In this document: one piece after another, positions 1 through 6,767 of the stretch
Numbering within the stretch: the first letter of the stretch is position 1
Layout of the letters: each line of letters starts with the position of its first letter
Assembly (NCBI GenBank): GCA_947259685.1
Contig: CAMYNC010000058.1
Location: forward strand, 1 to 22,166
DNA length: 22,166 bases
Source: an uncultured Desulfuromonadales bacterium
GTDB lineage: Bacteria > Desulfobacterota > Desulfuromonadia > Desulfuromonadales > Geopsychrobacteraceae
Reading direction: 5' to 3'
Made by a program: the position numbers and the translations under genes
Notes under the pieces: generated by a model
Seen by the model: only the letters and a program-made list of their open reading frames with translations
The model's database searches: none
Told to the model about the DNA's origin: nothing

Positions 1-120
1 AAACCCCCACTGCTGAAACCCCCACTGCTGAAACCCCCACTGCTGAAACTCCCACTGCTGAAACTCCCACTGCTGAAACTCCCACTGCTGAAACTCCCAC
101 CGCTGAAACCCCCACCGCCA
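1..120 (+). repeat. 15-bp coding tandem repeat (TPTAE)n
   Basis: Eight head-to-tail 15-bp units fill the first 120 bases, of the form AAACCCCCACTGCTG. Units 1-3 are identical. Units 4-6 differ by one C-to-T change, unit 7 adds one T-to-C, and unit 8 degenerates at its last bases. Read in the frame of the downstream gene, each unit is E-T-P-T-A. All differences in units 1-7 are synonymous (ACC/ACT, ACT/ACC), and the unit is a multiple of three, so copy-number changes would keep the frame. The array starts at the window edge and probably continues to the left. Confidence 0.95.
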
Positions 121-623
121 GCGACCAGATCATTTTGGAGACGGATGAAACCCTCAGCAGCACCAATGAAATCGCCTTGCTGCTGGCAAAGCAGCATTAC
201 CTTTCGGCGCTGACAACCATCCGCCAGGAGGTGGAAAATGGCTACTCGGAAAGCTATTTTACCAGCGAATATCTCCAGGCCCTGCAGGGGGTCCTGCAGT
301 GGGCGGACGCCTTGATGACTGACGGTGCTCTTGAACAGGCTGGTCGTAACTACCGCACGGCCCTGGAAGGGTTTCCCCGGGATCAGCAGCTGGCAGGAAA
401 GTTGCCCCTCTCTGCCGCAGGCATCAAGTCTAAAATCGAAGCTTGCGCCGACCAGTTGATGGAAAATGGTCTGCTTGCCTATCGAGCGGGTGACCTCGAC
501 ACTGCGATCGGGATATGGAAAAAAATTCACACGTTTCTGCCACAACACGAGGCGTCGCAAAAGGCGATTCACACCGCCAACCTGCAGTTGAAAAGTCTCA
601 AATCGATCGATCAGCAGCAATAG
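1..623 (+). CDS. TPR-like protein with TPTAE repeat linker (5' end outside window)
   Basis: The open frame enters from the left edge (first full codon at base 3), runs through the TPTAE repeats and continues without a stop to TAA at 621-623. A TTG at 135 is only an internal Leu codon, so the gene is 5'-truncated by the window. After the Thr/Pro/Ala/Glu linker comes an acidic, helical region. Stretches such as ENGLLAYRAGDLDTAIGIWK followed by a Pro at the next turn look like tetratricopeptide repeats, and an earlier segment (ALEQAGRNYRTALEGFP) looks like another. TPR proteins usually mediate protein-protein contacts. With a low-complexity linker this may be an envelope protein, but the N-terminus that would show a signal peptide is missing. 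The gene is convergent with the next one, 15 bp apart. The specific role is unknown. Confidence 0.75.
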   Translation, partial: TPTAETPTAETPTAETPTAETPTAETPTAETPTAETPTASDQIILETDETLSSTNEIALLLAKQHYLSALTTIRQEVENGYSESYFTSEYLQALQGVLQWADALMTDGALEQAGRNYRTALEGFPRDQQLAGKLPLSAAGIKSKIEACADQLMENGLLAYRAGDLDTAIGIWKKIHTFLPQHEASQKAIHTANLQLKSLKSIDQQQ

Positions 624-638
624 GCAGGAGGTCGTTCT

Positions 639-1169
639 TCAGCCCTGCATCTCACGGATCAACCGGCCGAAGGTTGCAACCTGCTCCCAGTCGGTATAGT
701 CGACCACCGTGTCGGCAGCGGTTGGGCCCTTGGTCATCCACATGATCAGGCGGATCATCTGGCGATCCAGGTAGCGGTAGCTGGGATAATTAAGCTCCCC
801 ACCGAACACCGCCAGCTGTTTTGGCTGCCAGCTGATCTGGCCAAGAAACTTCTGCAGGTAGGGGTTGGTCTCCGGCTGGGCCTTTTCCGGCTTGCGGGCG
901 ACCACATTCACTGAGAAAAAGGCGTTCGGTTTGCTCTCCAGCAACTGCTGGTTATTATTGATGAAGGTATAGATCAGCTTGCTGTGCTTGCCGTAGCGGA
1001 TGCTCCCGCCGACGACAATCTTATCGAATTGGCTCAGTTCGGGATGCGGCTCTTCAACCGGCAGCAGCTGCACCTGTTGCCCCTGCTGCTCGATCACCTG
1101 CTGTAAACGCTCGCAGATTTTTCGCGTGTGACCGTCGGTGGTCGAATAAACAATCAGAATTTTATCCAT
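639..1169 (-). CDS. hemG: HemG-type menaquinone-dependent protoporphyrinogen IX dehydrogenase
   Basis: This 176-residue flavodoxin-fold protein should oxidise protoporphyrinogen IX to protoporphyrin IX late in heme synthesis, passing electrons to the quinone pool at the inner membrane. The FMN phosphate loop is YSTTDGHTRKI near the N-terminus. A second signature is GGSIRYGKHS, then the HemG-type segment NVVARKPEKAQPETNPY, the RYLDRQMIRLIM helix and the C-terminal YTDWEQVA block. All of these line up with the Escherichia coli HemG sequence as I remember it, and the length is right for the family. The ATG at 1169 has AGAGGA a few bases upstream. A cytochrome c gene lies upstream on the same strand, 115 bp away, which suits a heme supply role. 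Plain flavodoxin is the alternative, but it would lack the ARKPEK segment. Confidence 0.88.
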   Translation of the reverse strand: MDKILIVYSTTDGHTRKICERLQQVIEQQGQQVQLLPVEEPHPELSQFDKIVVGGSIRYGKHSKLIYTFINNNQQLLESKPNAFFSVNVVARKPEKAQPETNPYLQKFLGQISWQPKQLAVFGGELNYPSYRYLDRQMIRLIMWMTKGPTAADTVVDYTDWEQVATFGRLIREMQG

Positions 1170-1284
1170 TGGTGTCCTCTTGAAGTCGTAATATCGGCGA
1201 CGTTAGCGCGCCCTATGTTTCCTTCAGAACGGGCATACTTGCAGGTTATCCCGGTCGGTTGCCAATTTCAGACCGGCGACCGGT

Positions 1285-1800
1285 TCAATGCTGATGTGCT
1301 TCACCCGAAGTATTTCTGGCCAGGCCGGGAAAGCGCTCTGCGGCAAATTTTGCGTGGCAGGAGACACAGGCGGCATTGAGTTTGTAAAAGTAAAAATTCA
1401 CCACCTCTGCATTCTGCTTTTCCGCCGCATGGGCCAGCATCCCGGCTGAATTGTGGAAGGCCTGATCCTGCTCGATGAACGCCACTGGCAGAACCCGATG
1501 CAATTCCTCCTTTTGCGCCTGGTTGAGTTTCTGTTTCATGATGAAGCTGGCCTTGATCTGTTTGCCGATTGCCGCCACATCTTCCCATTTGCCTGCTGAA
1601 ATCGCCGGGATCAGGGCCATCATCCCCTGCTGGATAGCGGCCATCTCCTGATTTAAAAGGGTTTTCAGCTCAGCAGAGAGCTGAATGCCAGGTTCTGCCG
1701 TTCCCTTTGCGTGATGAGCCATCTCAGCAGTCAGGGCCAGTTGGGGGATGCAGAGTAGGATCGTCGCGAAAAAGAGAAGAGCGGTTTTTTTGACAAGCAT
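1285..1800 (-). CDS. Periplasmic monoheme cytochrome c, class II-like
   Basis: A 171-residue exported protein. I chose the ATG at 1800 rather than the longer frame to 1866 because AGGAG sits just upstream and the product then begins with a clean signal peptide (MLVKKTALLFFATILLCIPQ, cleavage near LALTA). The mature part is mostly helical, and its only CxxCH is near the C-terminus: CVSCH at residues 145-149, followed by AKFAAERFP. A C-terminal heme site with a helical body is the arrangement of class II cytochromes (the cytochrome c' and c-556 group), which act as electron carriers or bind small gases. His-rich pieces (MAHHAK, EAHQH) flank the core. It may form a transcription unit with the HemG gene downstream. 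The exact partner is unknown. Confidence 0.85.
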   Translation of the reverse strand: MLVKKTALLFFATILLCIPQLALTAEMAHHAKGTAEPGIQLSAELKTLLNQEMAAIQQGMMALIPAISAGKWEDVAAIGKQIKASFIMKQKLNQAQKEELHRVLPVAFIEQDQAFHNSAGMLAHAAEKQNAEVVNFYFYKLNAACVSCHAKFAAERFPGLARNTSGEAHQH

Positions 1801-1968
1801 TAATTGACTCCTGAGAAAATAAGTGTGGATAGTAATAAGAGAGGCATATCTCTCTCCCTGCCCCAAAAAGTTAAGTGTCCTTTAGACCACTATTGCCCCC
1901 CCATCGGCTAACAAATAACCTTTCGGGAACTCTGGATGGCTACGGCAACGTTTCCGGTCAAAAGCTAA

Positions 1969-2187
1969 CTACTTCAACTCAAAAGCAACCTTGAGCACGA
2001 CCTGATATTCATCGACTTTGCCATTGTCCCCAATATGGCCGCGGATATCCTCCACTTCGAACCAAGAGAGCTTGTCCAGAGATTGTTGCGCTCTGGTGAC
2101 CGCCTGCTGAATTGCAGCTTCGATGCCGGCGTTGGAGATGCCGATGACCTCGACCTTTTTGTAGGTTCTCCCCTGTCCATAAGCCAT
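1969..2187 (-). CDS. Dodecin flavin-binding protein
   Basis: A 72-residue protein with the whole dodecin pattern: KVEVIGISNAGIEAAIQQAV in the first half, then RAQQSLDKLSWFEVEDIRG, and a final strand EYQVVLKVAFELK. Dodecins assemble into hollow dodecamers that store or buffer riboflavin-type flavins in the cytoplasm. The Trp in LSWFEV is the residue that stacks on the flavin in this family. The HIGDNGKV turn looks one residue longer than the usual form. The ATG at 2187 follows GGAGG with normal spacing. The gene is divergent from the large FAD-dependent fusion gene, with 259 bp between the two starts, so both promoters share that gap. A flavin buffer next to flavoenzymes is reasonable but not proof of a link. 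Confidence 0.93.
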   Translation of the reverse strand: MAYGQGRTYKKVEVIGISNAGIEAAIQQAVTRAQQSLDKLSWFEVEDIRGHIGDNGKVDEYQVVLKVAFELK

Positions 2188-2346
2188 AATTTCCTCCCTT
2201 GCTTGGTATTGTTGAGAGAATCGATCTCATTGAAGGTTAGCACTCCTGGCACTTCTGTAAACCAGGGCCGGCGAGTTCCTGAGCAGAAATTTCAAAACTT
2301 ATCTCAAGGTAAAATATAAACCTAGAAACTGCAGTGCAAATTTCAA

Positions 2347-2376
2347 TTGCATTAATTCGTATATCTGGATTATACA
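2347..2376 (+). promoter_or_regulatory. Possible sigma-70 promoter of the CoADR fusion gene
   Basis: TTGCAT at 2347-2352 and TATACA at 2371-2376 are separated by 18 bp in an AT-rich stretch. This would leave a leader of roughly 65 nt before the ATG at 2447. The -10 matches only four of six bases, so this is a weak call. Confidence 0.35.
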
Positions 2377-2446
2377 TATATTTGCAACAACTCCTGAGAC
2401 GAGAATAAAGCGAAAACCTAATCTTACCTAGCAAAGGTGCAAAACT

Positions 2447-4927
2447 ATGGGAAACGATCCCCTCATTCAGTCTAAATCTGAACAACGCCATATTGTTATC
2501 GTCGGTGGGGTGGCCGGAGGTGCGTCTGCCGCGGCCCGTGCCCGCCGGCTTGACGAACAGGCGAAAATTACCCTGATCGAACGGGGACCGGATGTCTCTT
2601 TTGCCAACTGCGGGCTTCCTTACCACATCGGCGGGGAGATCGCAGATCGCGGCAAGCTGTCTTTGCAGACGCCCGACTCGCTGCGCGCTCAACTGGTGGT
2701 GGAGGTGCGGTCGAAAACCGAAGCAACGGCGATCGATCGCGAGGCCAAAACGCTGCGGATCCGTAACCTGGAGAGCAACGTGGAACAACAGCTTACCTAT
2801 GACCAGCTGATCCTCTCGCCCGGCGCCTCGCCGCTGCGGCCGCCCCTCGAAGGGATCAATCTGCCGGGGATTTATACCCTGCGTAATCTTCAGGACATGG
2901 ACCGCATCAAGTTGGCGGCGCAATCCGCCCAGCGAACTCTGGTGATCGGCGCCGGCTTCATCGGTTTGGAGATGGCTGAGCAGCTATCGCGCCTCAAGAA
3001 ACAGGTCACCCTGGTCGAACTGGTTGATCAAGTGCTGCCGCAGATGGACCCGGAAATGGTTCGGGCGGTGGAGCAGGAACTGCTGGATAATGGCGTCAAG
3101 CTGCTATTAGGCGACGGCATCTCCAGCTTCGCCAAAGCAGCAGACGGTGCTTTGCAGGCCAAGCTGGACTCCGGCAAGCTGATCGACGCCGACCTGATCA
3201 TCCTCTCGATTGGCGTCCGCCCGGAGAATGAGCTGGCCAAAGCGGCCGGGCTGGAACTCGGGGAGCGTGGCCATATCAAGGTCAATGCCTACATGCAGAC
3301 CTCGGACCCCGATATTTACGCGGTCGGCGATGTCTGCGAAAGCGTCGATCCGATTCTCGGCGGGCCAGCGGCGGTTCCCCTCGGCGGACCTGCCAACCGT
3401 CAGGGACGGGTTGCGGCGGATCACATTGTGAACGGCGCGACCGCCCGTCCTTATCCCGGCTCCCTCGGCACAGCCATCGTGCGGGTGTTCGATGTTGCCG
3501 CCGGGGTGACCGGGCACAGCGAAAAGCAACTGGCAAAACTCGGGGTGGACTACCAGAAAACCATCGTCACCGATTTCAATCACGCCAGCTATTTTCCCGG
3601 CGCAACCCATTTGAGCGTGAAAATCCTCTGGGAGAAAACCACCGGCCGGCTCCTCGGCGGTCAGGTCAACGGCATCGAAGGCGTGGACAAGCGGCTCGAC
3701 GTGCTGGCAACAGCGATCAAAGGCAAGCTCAGCGTCGACGATCTGGAACACCTCGAACTGGCCTACGCACCGCCCTTCGGCTCGGCAAAAGATCCATTGA
3801 ACACAGCGGGATTCTCGGCCAATAACATTCGCAGCGGCCTGCTCAAGCCGATCTTTGAGCTGCCGGATCCGCAGACCAGCCAATTGATCGACGCCCGTCC
3901 GGCTGAAATGGCCAGCCTGAAGCCGATCCCGGGGGCGGTGAACATTCCCTTCCCCGAATTGCGCGGCCGGCTCGGCGAAGTCGACAAGAGCAAACCGGTG
4001 ACCACGATCTGTGCTCTGGGCAAGATGAGCTACTTCGCCGCGCGGATTTTCGAGCAAAATGGTTTCGAAGTGAACGCACATATCGGCGGCTGGAAGATCG
4101 AAAACCGTCCGCAAGCGCCAAAAGATTCAGACGCCCCTGCATCGGCAGATGCTGGCAGCAGACTGACCGCTGCCACCGCAGACGGTGAGGTCATTAAGCT
4201 CGACGCCACCGGGATGGCCTGCCCCGGCCCCATCCTCCGGGTCAAAGAAAGCGCGGCCCGCCTCGAACGCGGCCAAATCCTCGAAGTCAGCGCCTCGGAC
4301 GCGGGCTTCAAAGCCGACCTCCCGGCATTCTGCAAGGCCAACGGCTATGAATTCCTGGGGGTGGAAAAAGTCCAGGGCATCGTCACCGGCCGGCTGCGCA
4401 AAGGGCAGGTCTGCTCGGTCGCCTCCGCAGTGCCGGCAACTCTGCAGCCTGGCGGAAGTGGTTCCACCATCGTGGTCTTCTCTGGTGACCTGGACAAGGC
4501 GATGGCTGCTTTCATCATCGCCAACGGCGCAATTGCCATGGGCGGCAAGGCGACCCTGTTCTTCACCTTCTGGGGGCTCAATGTCCTGCGCAAAGATCCT
4601 GCGCCGGTTATCCCGGAAAAGACCTTCATGGACAAGATGTTCGGCTGGATGCTGCCCAGGGGGGCCAACAAGCTGCCGCTCTCGCAAATGCATATGGCGG
4701 GCATGGGCACCCGAATGATGAAGGGCCGGATGAAAGCCAAAGACCTGCCTAACTTGCCGGGCCTTATGCAAAGCGCGAAAGAGGGCGGAGTCAGGCTGGT
4801 GGCCTGCGCGATGTCGATGGAAGCGATGGGGATTCGCGAGGAAGAACTGATCGACGGAGTCGAGCTCGGCGGGGTTGCCGAATACCTCGGCGCGGCCGCC
4901 GAAACCCAAGCCAATCTGTTTATTTAA
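2447..4927 (+). CDS. CoA-disulfide reductase-like / rhodanese / TusA / DsrE2 fusion protein
   Basis: An 826-residue cytoplasmic protein that joins four sulfur-transfer modules. Residues about 15-450 are a pyridine-nucleotide disulfide oxidoreductase of the CoA-disulfide/polysulfide reductase group: FAD fingerprint VIVGGVAGGASAAARARR at 17-34, single redox Cys55 in SFANCGLPYHIGG, NAD(P) fingerprint VIGAGFIGLEMAE near 166-178, and the second FAD motif YAVGDV at 291-296. Residues about 475-552 are a rhodanese domain with catalytic Cys522 (CALGKMS). Residues about 583-650 are TusA-like with CPGP at 592-595. Residues about 673-826 are DsrE2-like with conserved Cys787 (VACAMSMEAMG). From these families I infer NAD(P)H-dependent reduction of CoA-persulfide, polysulfide or disulfide, with persulfide relay along Cys residues. 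The fusion order is known in other anaerobes. All key cysteines are present. The ATG at 2447 has a modest AAAGGTG upstream. Confidence 0.92.
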   Translation: MGNDPLIQSKSEQRHIVIVGGVAGGASAAARARRLDEQAKITLIERGPDVSFANCGLPYHIGGEIADRGKLSLQTPDSLRAQLVVEVRSKTEATAIDREAKTLRIRNLESNVEQQLTYDQLILSPGASPLRPPLEGINLPGIYTLRNLQDMDRIKLAAQSAQRTLVIGAGFIGLEMAEQLSRLKKQVTLVELVDQVLPQMDPEMVRAVEQELLDNGVKLLLGDGISSFAKAADGALQAKLDSGKLIDADLIILSIGVRPENELAKAAGLELGERGHIKVNAYMQTSDPDIYAVGDVCESVDPILGGPAAVPLGGPANRQGRVAADHIVNGATARPYPGSLGTAIVRVFDVAAGVTGHSEKQLAKLGVDYQKTIVTDFNHASYFPGATHLSVKILWEKTTGRLLGGQVNGIEGVDKRLDVLATAIKGKLSVDDLEHLELAYAPPFGSAKDPLNTAGFSANNIRSGLLKPIFELPDPQTSQLIDARPAEMASLKPIPGAVNIPFPELRGRLGEVDKSKPVTTICALGKMSYFAARIFEQNGFEVNAHIGGWKIENRPQAPKDSDAPASADAGSRLTAATADGEVIKLDATGMACPGPILRVKESAARLERGQILEVSASDAGFKADLPAFCKANGYEFLGVEKVQGIVTGRLRKGQVCSVASAVPATLQPGGSGSTIVVFSGDLDKAMAAFIIANGAIAMGGKATLFFTFWGLNVLRKDPAPVIPEKTFMDKMFGWMLPRGANKLPLSQMHMAGMGTRMMKGRMKAKDLPNLPGLMQSAKEGGVRLVACAMSMEAMGIREEELIDGVELGGVAEYLGAAAETQANLFI

Positions 4928-4942
4928 AATCTGTTTATTTAA
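4913..4942 (+). repeat. 15-bp tandem duplication spanning a stop codon
   Basis: The unit AATCTGTTTATTTAA occurs twice, at 4913-4927 and 4928-4942. The first copy encodes the last residues (NLFI) and the TAA stop of the fusion gene. The second repeats the same four codons and an in-frame TAA, so the gene carries a spare copy of its own end. Confidence 0.9.
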
Positions 4943-4950
4943 AGATGACA

Positions 4951-4976
4951 CCGGCAGCATCGCTGCCGGGCCCTTT
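4951..4976 (+). terminator. Rho-independent terminator of the CoADR fusion gene
   Basis: CCGGCAGC at 4951-4958 pairs perfectly with GCTGCCGG at 4962-4969 around a 3-nt loop, followed by GCCCTTTT. It lies 24 bp after the TAA of the fusion gene. The short T run makes it a moderate rather than ideal terminator. Confidence 0.7.
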
Positions 4977-5145
4977 TGTGGATCCTTGCGGTTGGGAATT
5001 ATTGGCGCGTTTGCGGAATCTTCAGCGCTGTTTTTCTGTGCCGGGTTGGTGTGCTAACGGGGTTGGTAGTGTTTCGCTTGGGGTCATGATGGGCCGCACC
5101 TCTCTTGCGGAGGAGGGAGTCGTTTCTGAAATTTTGTCAGCAACC

Positions 5146-5250
5146 TCAACTTAGCTGCTGATTCAGCAACGACATGGCCATAGCCATCATCAAGATCATC
5201 AGTATTATCGGCAGAATATGCACGAGTAATGTGTCGCGAAATTTTTTCAT
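5146..5250 (-). CDS. Small single-helix membrane protein, Met-rich
   Basis: A 34-codon frame from ATG at 5250 to TGA at 5146-5148. AGGA lies seven bases before the ATG, a good ribosome-binding site. The product begins with a basic head (MKKFRD), followed by an uninterrupted hydrophobic helix of about 22 residues, and ends in a polar tail (LLNQQLS). The helix contains ILMILMMAMAM, so six of eleven residues there are Met. A charged start, one transmembrane segment and a short tail are typical of bacterial small membrane proteins. No family is recognised. It lies between the terminator of the sulfur fusion gene and a long inverted repeat, on the strand of the phasin-like gene 190 bp upstream, so it may be transcribed alone. 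A longer overlapping frame on the same strand (5084-5302) looks like a shadow of this one. Confidence 0.5.
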   Translation of the reverse strand: MKKFRDTLLVHILPIILMILMMAMAMSLLNQQLS

Positions 5251-5320
5251 ATATCGATCCTGGCAGGAGTTTCAAGGTTGCAAACCATTCACGCATCAAC
5301 AATGTCAGCAGATCGAATAA

Positions 5321-5340
5321 CGTAATTTTAGCTAATTACG
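5321..5340. repeat. Short AT-rich hairpin
   Basis: CGTAATT at 5321-5327 is the exact reverse complement of AATTACG at 5334-5340, with a 6-nt loop, and CTTTTC follows on the plus strand. It is in the gap upstream of the small membrane protein gene. It could be a weak terminator or an operator, and nothing decides which. Confidence 0.4.
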
Positions 5341-5361
5341 CTTTTCCCCTGACATGTTAAA

Positions 5362-5426
5362 TGCCCCTTACTCCCAATGCCAAAATTAACCATGCTGGTC
5401 GATTTTGGCATTGGGAGTAAGGGGCA
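5362..5426. repeat. 25-bp perfect inverted repeat (long hairpin)
   Basis: The arm at 5362-5386 (begins TGCCCCTTACTCCC, ends AAAAT) is matched base for base by its reverse complement at 5402-5426, with a 15-nt loop. The hairpin starts 15 bp past the stop of the phasin-like gene. Transcribed from that gene it would form a very stable stem, but it is not followed by a clear U run, so it is not a standard terminator. A perfect 25-bp arm suggests either a REP- or MITE-type repeat or an RNA-processing or stability hairpin. GGGAGTAAGGGG within the arm could be a conserved repeat core, but one copy cannot show that. Confidence 0.9.
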
Positions 5427-5441
5427 GTATAAACAGTCGAA

Positions 5442-5957
5442 TTACTTGGCGGCTTTCTTACCAGTTGCAGAAACGTCAGTAAGGGTCTTTTTGGCCGTTT
5501 TGAAACTCTTGGTCACGCTTTCCTGAAGGTTTTCAGAACCGCTATTGACCACCTTGTTCGACAACTCAATGATTTCTTTCGCTTCCTTGGGAAGCTGCTC
5601 AGTCGCTTTATCGACCAAAGGTTGCATCTCTTTCTGGATCTCGGCAGATTCCTTAAAAACATCTTTGCCGAAAGCTTCCATCGTCTCAAGACTCTTCAAT
5701 GGGGCATCCTTGTCCGTCCAATCGAGTTCCAGGGTGCTTTCCACATGCTTCCTCAAAATAGCCAGGCTTCTTTGGCTTTCCCCGAAGTAGATGCTAGCGA
5801 TCTTCTTCCCTTCCTCAGGAAAAGAGGGGACGGTTTCAAGGATTTTTTCGGTGGAAGTTGCGGATTGGGCAGTGAAAGTGATCAGTGCATCGAAGCTTGT
5901 ATTGACCGCGTTTTTGTAGAAGTCCAAGACATGACCGTAATAATTGATTGTTTGCAT
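5442..5957 (-). CDS. Phasin-family-like protein
   Basis: A 171-residue soluble, almost wholly helical protein without signal peptide. It opens with MQTINYYGHVLDFYKNAVNTSFDALITF, an amphipathic start like those of PHA granule-associated phasins. A long Glu/Lys-rich helical middle (LPKEAKEIIELSNKVVNS) follows, and it closes with a Lys/Thr/Ala-rich tail (TGKKAAK), also common in phasins. Phasins coat polyhydroxyalkanoate granules and limit their size. No PHA synthase or depolymerase is visible nearby, so the assignment rests on composition and general pattern, not on a decisive motif. The ATG at 5957 is preceded by AAGGAT. A 6-3-6 palindrome lies just upstream of the ribosome-binding site, and a long hairpin follows the stop. 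A generic coiled-coil stress protein is the main alternative. Confidence 0.6.
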   Translation of the reverse strand: MQTINYYGHVLDFYKNAVNTSFDALITFTAQSATSTEKILETVPSFPEEGKKIASIYFGESQRSLAILRKHVESTLELDWTDKDAPLKSLETMEAFGKDVFKESAEIQKEMQPLVDKATEQLPKEAKEIIELSNKVVNSGSENLQESVTKSFKTAKKTLTDVSATGKKAAK

Positions 5958-5972
5958 TTTTTATCCTTTTTG

Positions 5973-5987
5973 TTTGTGATTCACAAA
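5973..5987. promoter_or_regulatory. Palindrome in the phasin-like gene leader, possible operator
   Basis: TTTGTG at 5973-5978 and CACAAA at 5982-5987 form a perfect inverted repeat around three bases. It is 16-30 bp upstream of the start codon at 5957, next to the ribosome-binding site, where a repressor or an mRNA hairpin could act. No matching regulator is visible in the window. Confidence 0.3.
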
Positions 5988-6325
5988 TGAGTAGCGTGAT
6001 CTGGGTCAAAAGATAATGCATGTTTTAAATAAAAGCAAGAGGAAAAATATTTAAAGTTTGCTTAAGGCTTGTTTGTCTCGAGTGGGCGAATGGGAACCCC
6101 GATATTACGTAGGTGATATTTGAAGTTCTCATCATAGGGGTGTCCTCGTGGCTACGGTCGCAATGGCCCGTGCTGGCTACTCCTGCCTATTCAAGATGTA
6201 GCGAAGCTGCATTTGGCTTGTTCGGTTTCTCTTGTTTTCCATTCCTGCCAGAGGACAACCTGCAATCCGCTACCAGCCTTACTTTCTGCGCTTCTTGCCT
6301 TCGCTTCCGGCCGCGGCAAAATATC
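5988..6325. other. Intergenic spacer without recognised gene
   Basis: The gap between the phasin-like gene and the tRNA promoter holds no frame with a good start site and protein-like composition. The frame at 6113-6520 (plus) runs straight through the tRNA and is rejected. The part next to the phasin-like gene is AT-rich and probably carries its promoter. TTGACC reads on the minus strand near 6006, but I could not find a convincing -10. Confidence 0.5.
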
Positions 6326-6354
6326 TTGATTTCAGCGATCAAGAGTGATAAAAG
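6326..6354 (+). promoter_or_regulatory. Possible tRNA-Pro promoter
   Basis: TTGATT at 6326-6331 and TAAAAG at 6349-6354 are spaced by 17 bp, which puts a transcription start some 20 bp before the tRNA at 6383. The -10 hexamer is imperfect. Position and spacing are the main support. Confidence 0.35.
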
Positions 6355-6382
6355 TGTTCGCCGTACTTCGGGAAACAGATGT

Positions 6383-6459
<77 letters not shown>

Positions 6460-6475
6460 TTTTCCGAGTTTATTG

Positions 6476-6502
6476 AAAAGCGACCCACTGTGGTCGCTTT
6501 TT
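6476..6502 (+). terminator. Terminator after tRNA-Pro
   Basis: AAAAGCGACC at 6476-6485 pairs with GGTCGCTTTT at 6492-6501 around a 6-nt loop. A T run forms the 3' side, and the flanking A run suits use from either strand. It is 16 bp past the tRNA end. Confidence 0.85.
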
Positions 6503-6700
6503 CTGTTTCAACTTCTTTGAATATACCGTTTAGTCGATGCACCTCCGGCCCCATTCCTAGGCGCATTCAAATTCCATTTTTCAGGTTACCCAAGCGGGCT
6601 ATCCGAGTGCCAACTCATCGACAAATCCGAACTCATATCGAAAGGTTACAGATTATCTCCTGGCACACCGAATGGAGCCTACATAAGAAATCCACCATAG

Positions 6701-6728
6701 TTGACGGCAACACCTCAGCAGATATAAT
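6701..6728 (+). promoter_or_regulatory. Near-consensus sigma-70 promoter of the SYLF gene
   Basis: TTGACG at 6701-6706 (five of six consensus bases) and a perfect TATAAT at 6723-6728 are spaced by 16 bp. Transcription would start near 6735, leaving about 33 nt of leader to the ATG at 6768. This is the strongest promoter-like sequence I found in the window. Confidence 0.75.
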
Positions 6729-6767
6729 TGAAATCAAATGAGAAAAATTGCGACCAGGAGATCTTCT

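Noticed and set aside
1..120. CRISPR array
   Set aside because: The repeats are 15 bp, directly adjacent without spacers, and in frame with a protein gene.
1251..1283. CCGGTCG/CGACCGG stem after the cytochrome gene as terminator
   Set aside because: A 7-bp stem exists, but the loop is 19 nt and no T run follows on the minus strand.
3107..4114. Minus-strand 335-codon frame opposite the oxidoreductase part
   Set aside because: Also a shadow. The plus-strand frame has FAD, NAD and rhodanese motifs that cannot be accidental.
4127..4960. Minus-strand 277-codon frame opposite the sulfur fusion gene
   Set aside because: Opposite-strand shadow of a well-supported gene in GC-rich DNA, rich in His/Arg/Pro without any domain pattern.
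5084..5302. 72-codon minus-strand frame in the gap after the sulfur fusion gene
   Set aside because: It overlaps the 34-codon membrane protein frame in another phase, has a mixed composition and no good ribosome-binding site, while the short frame has one.
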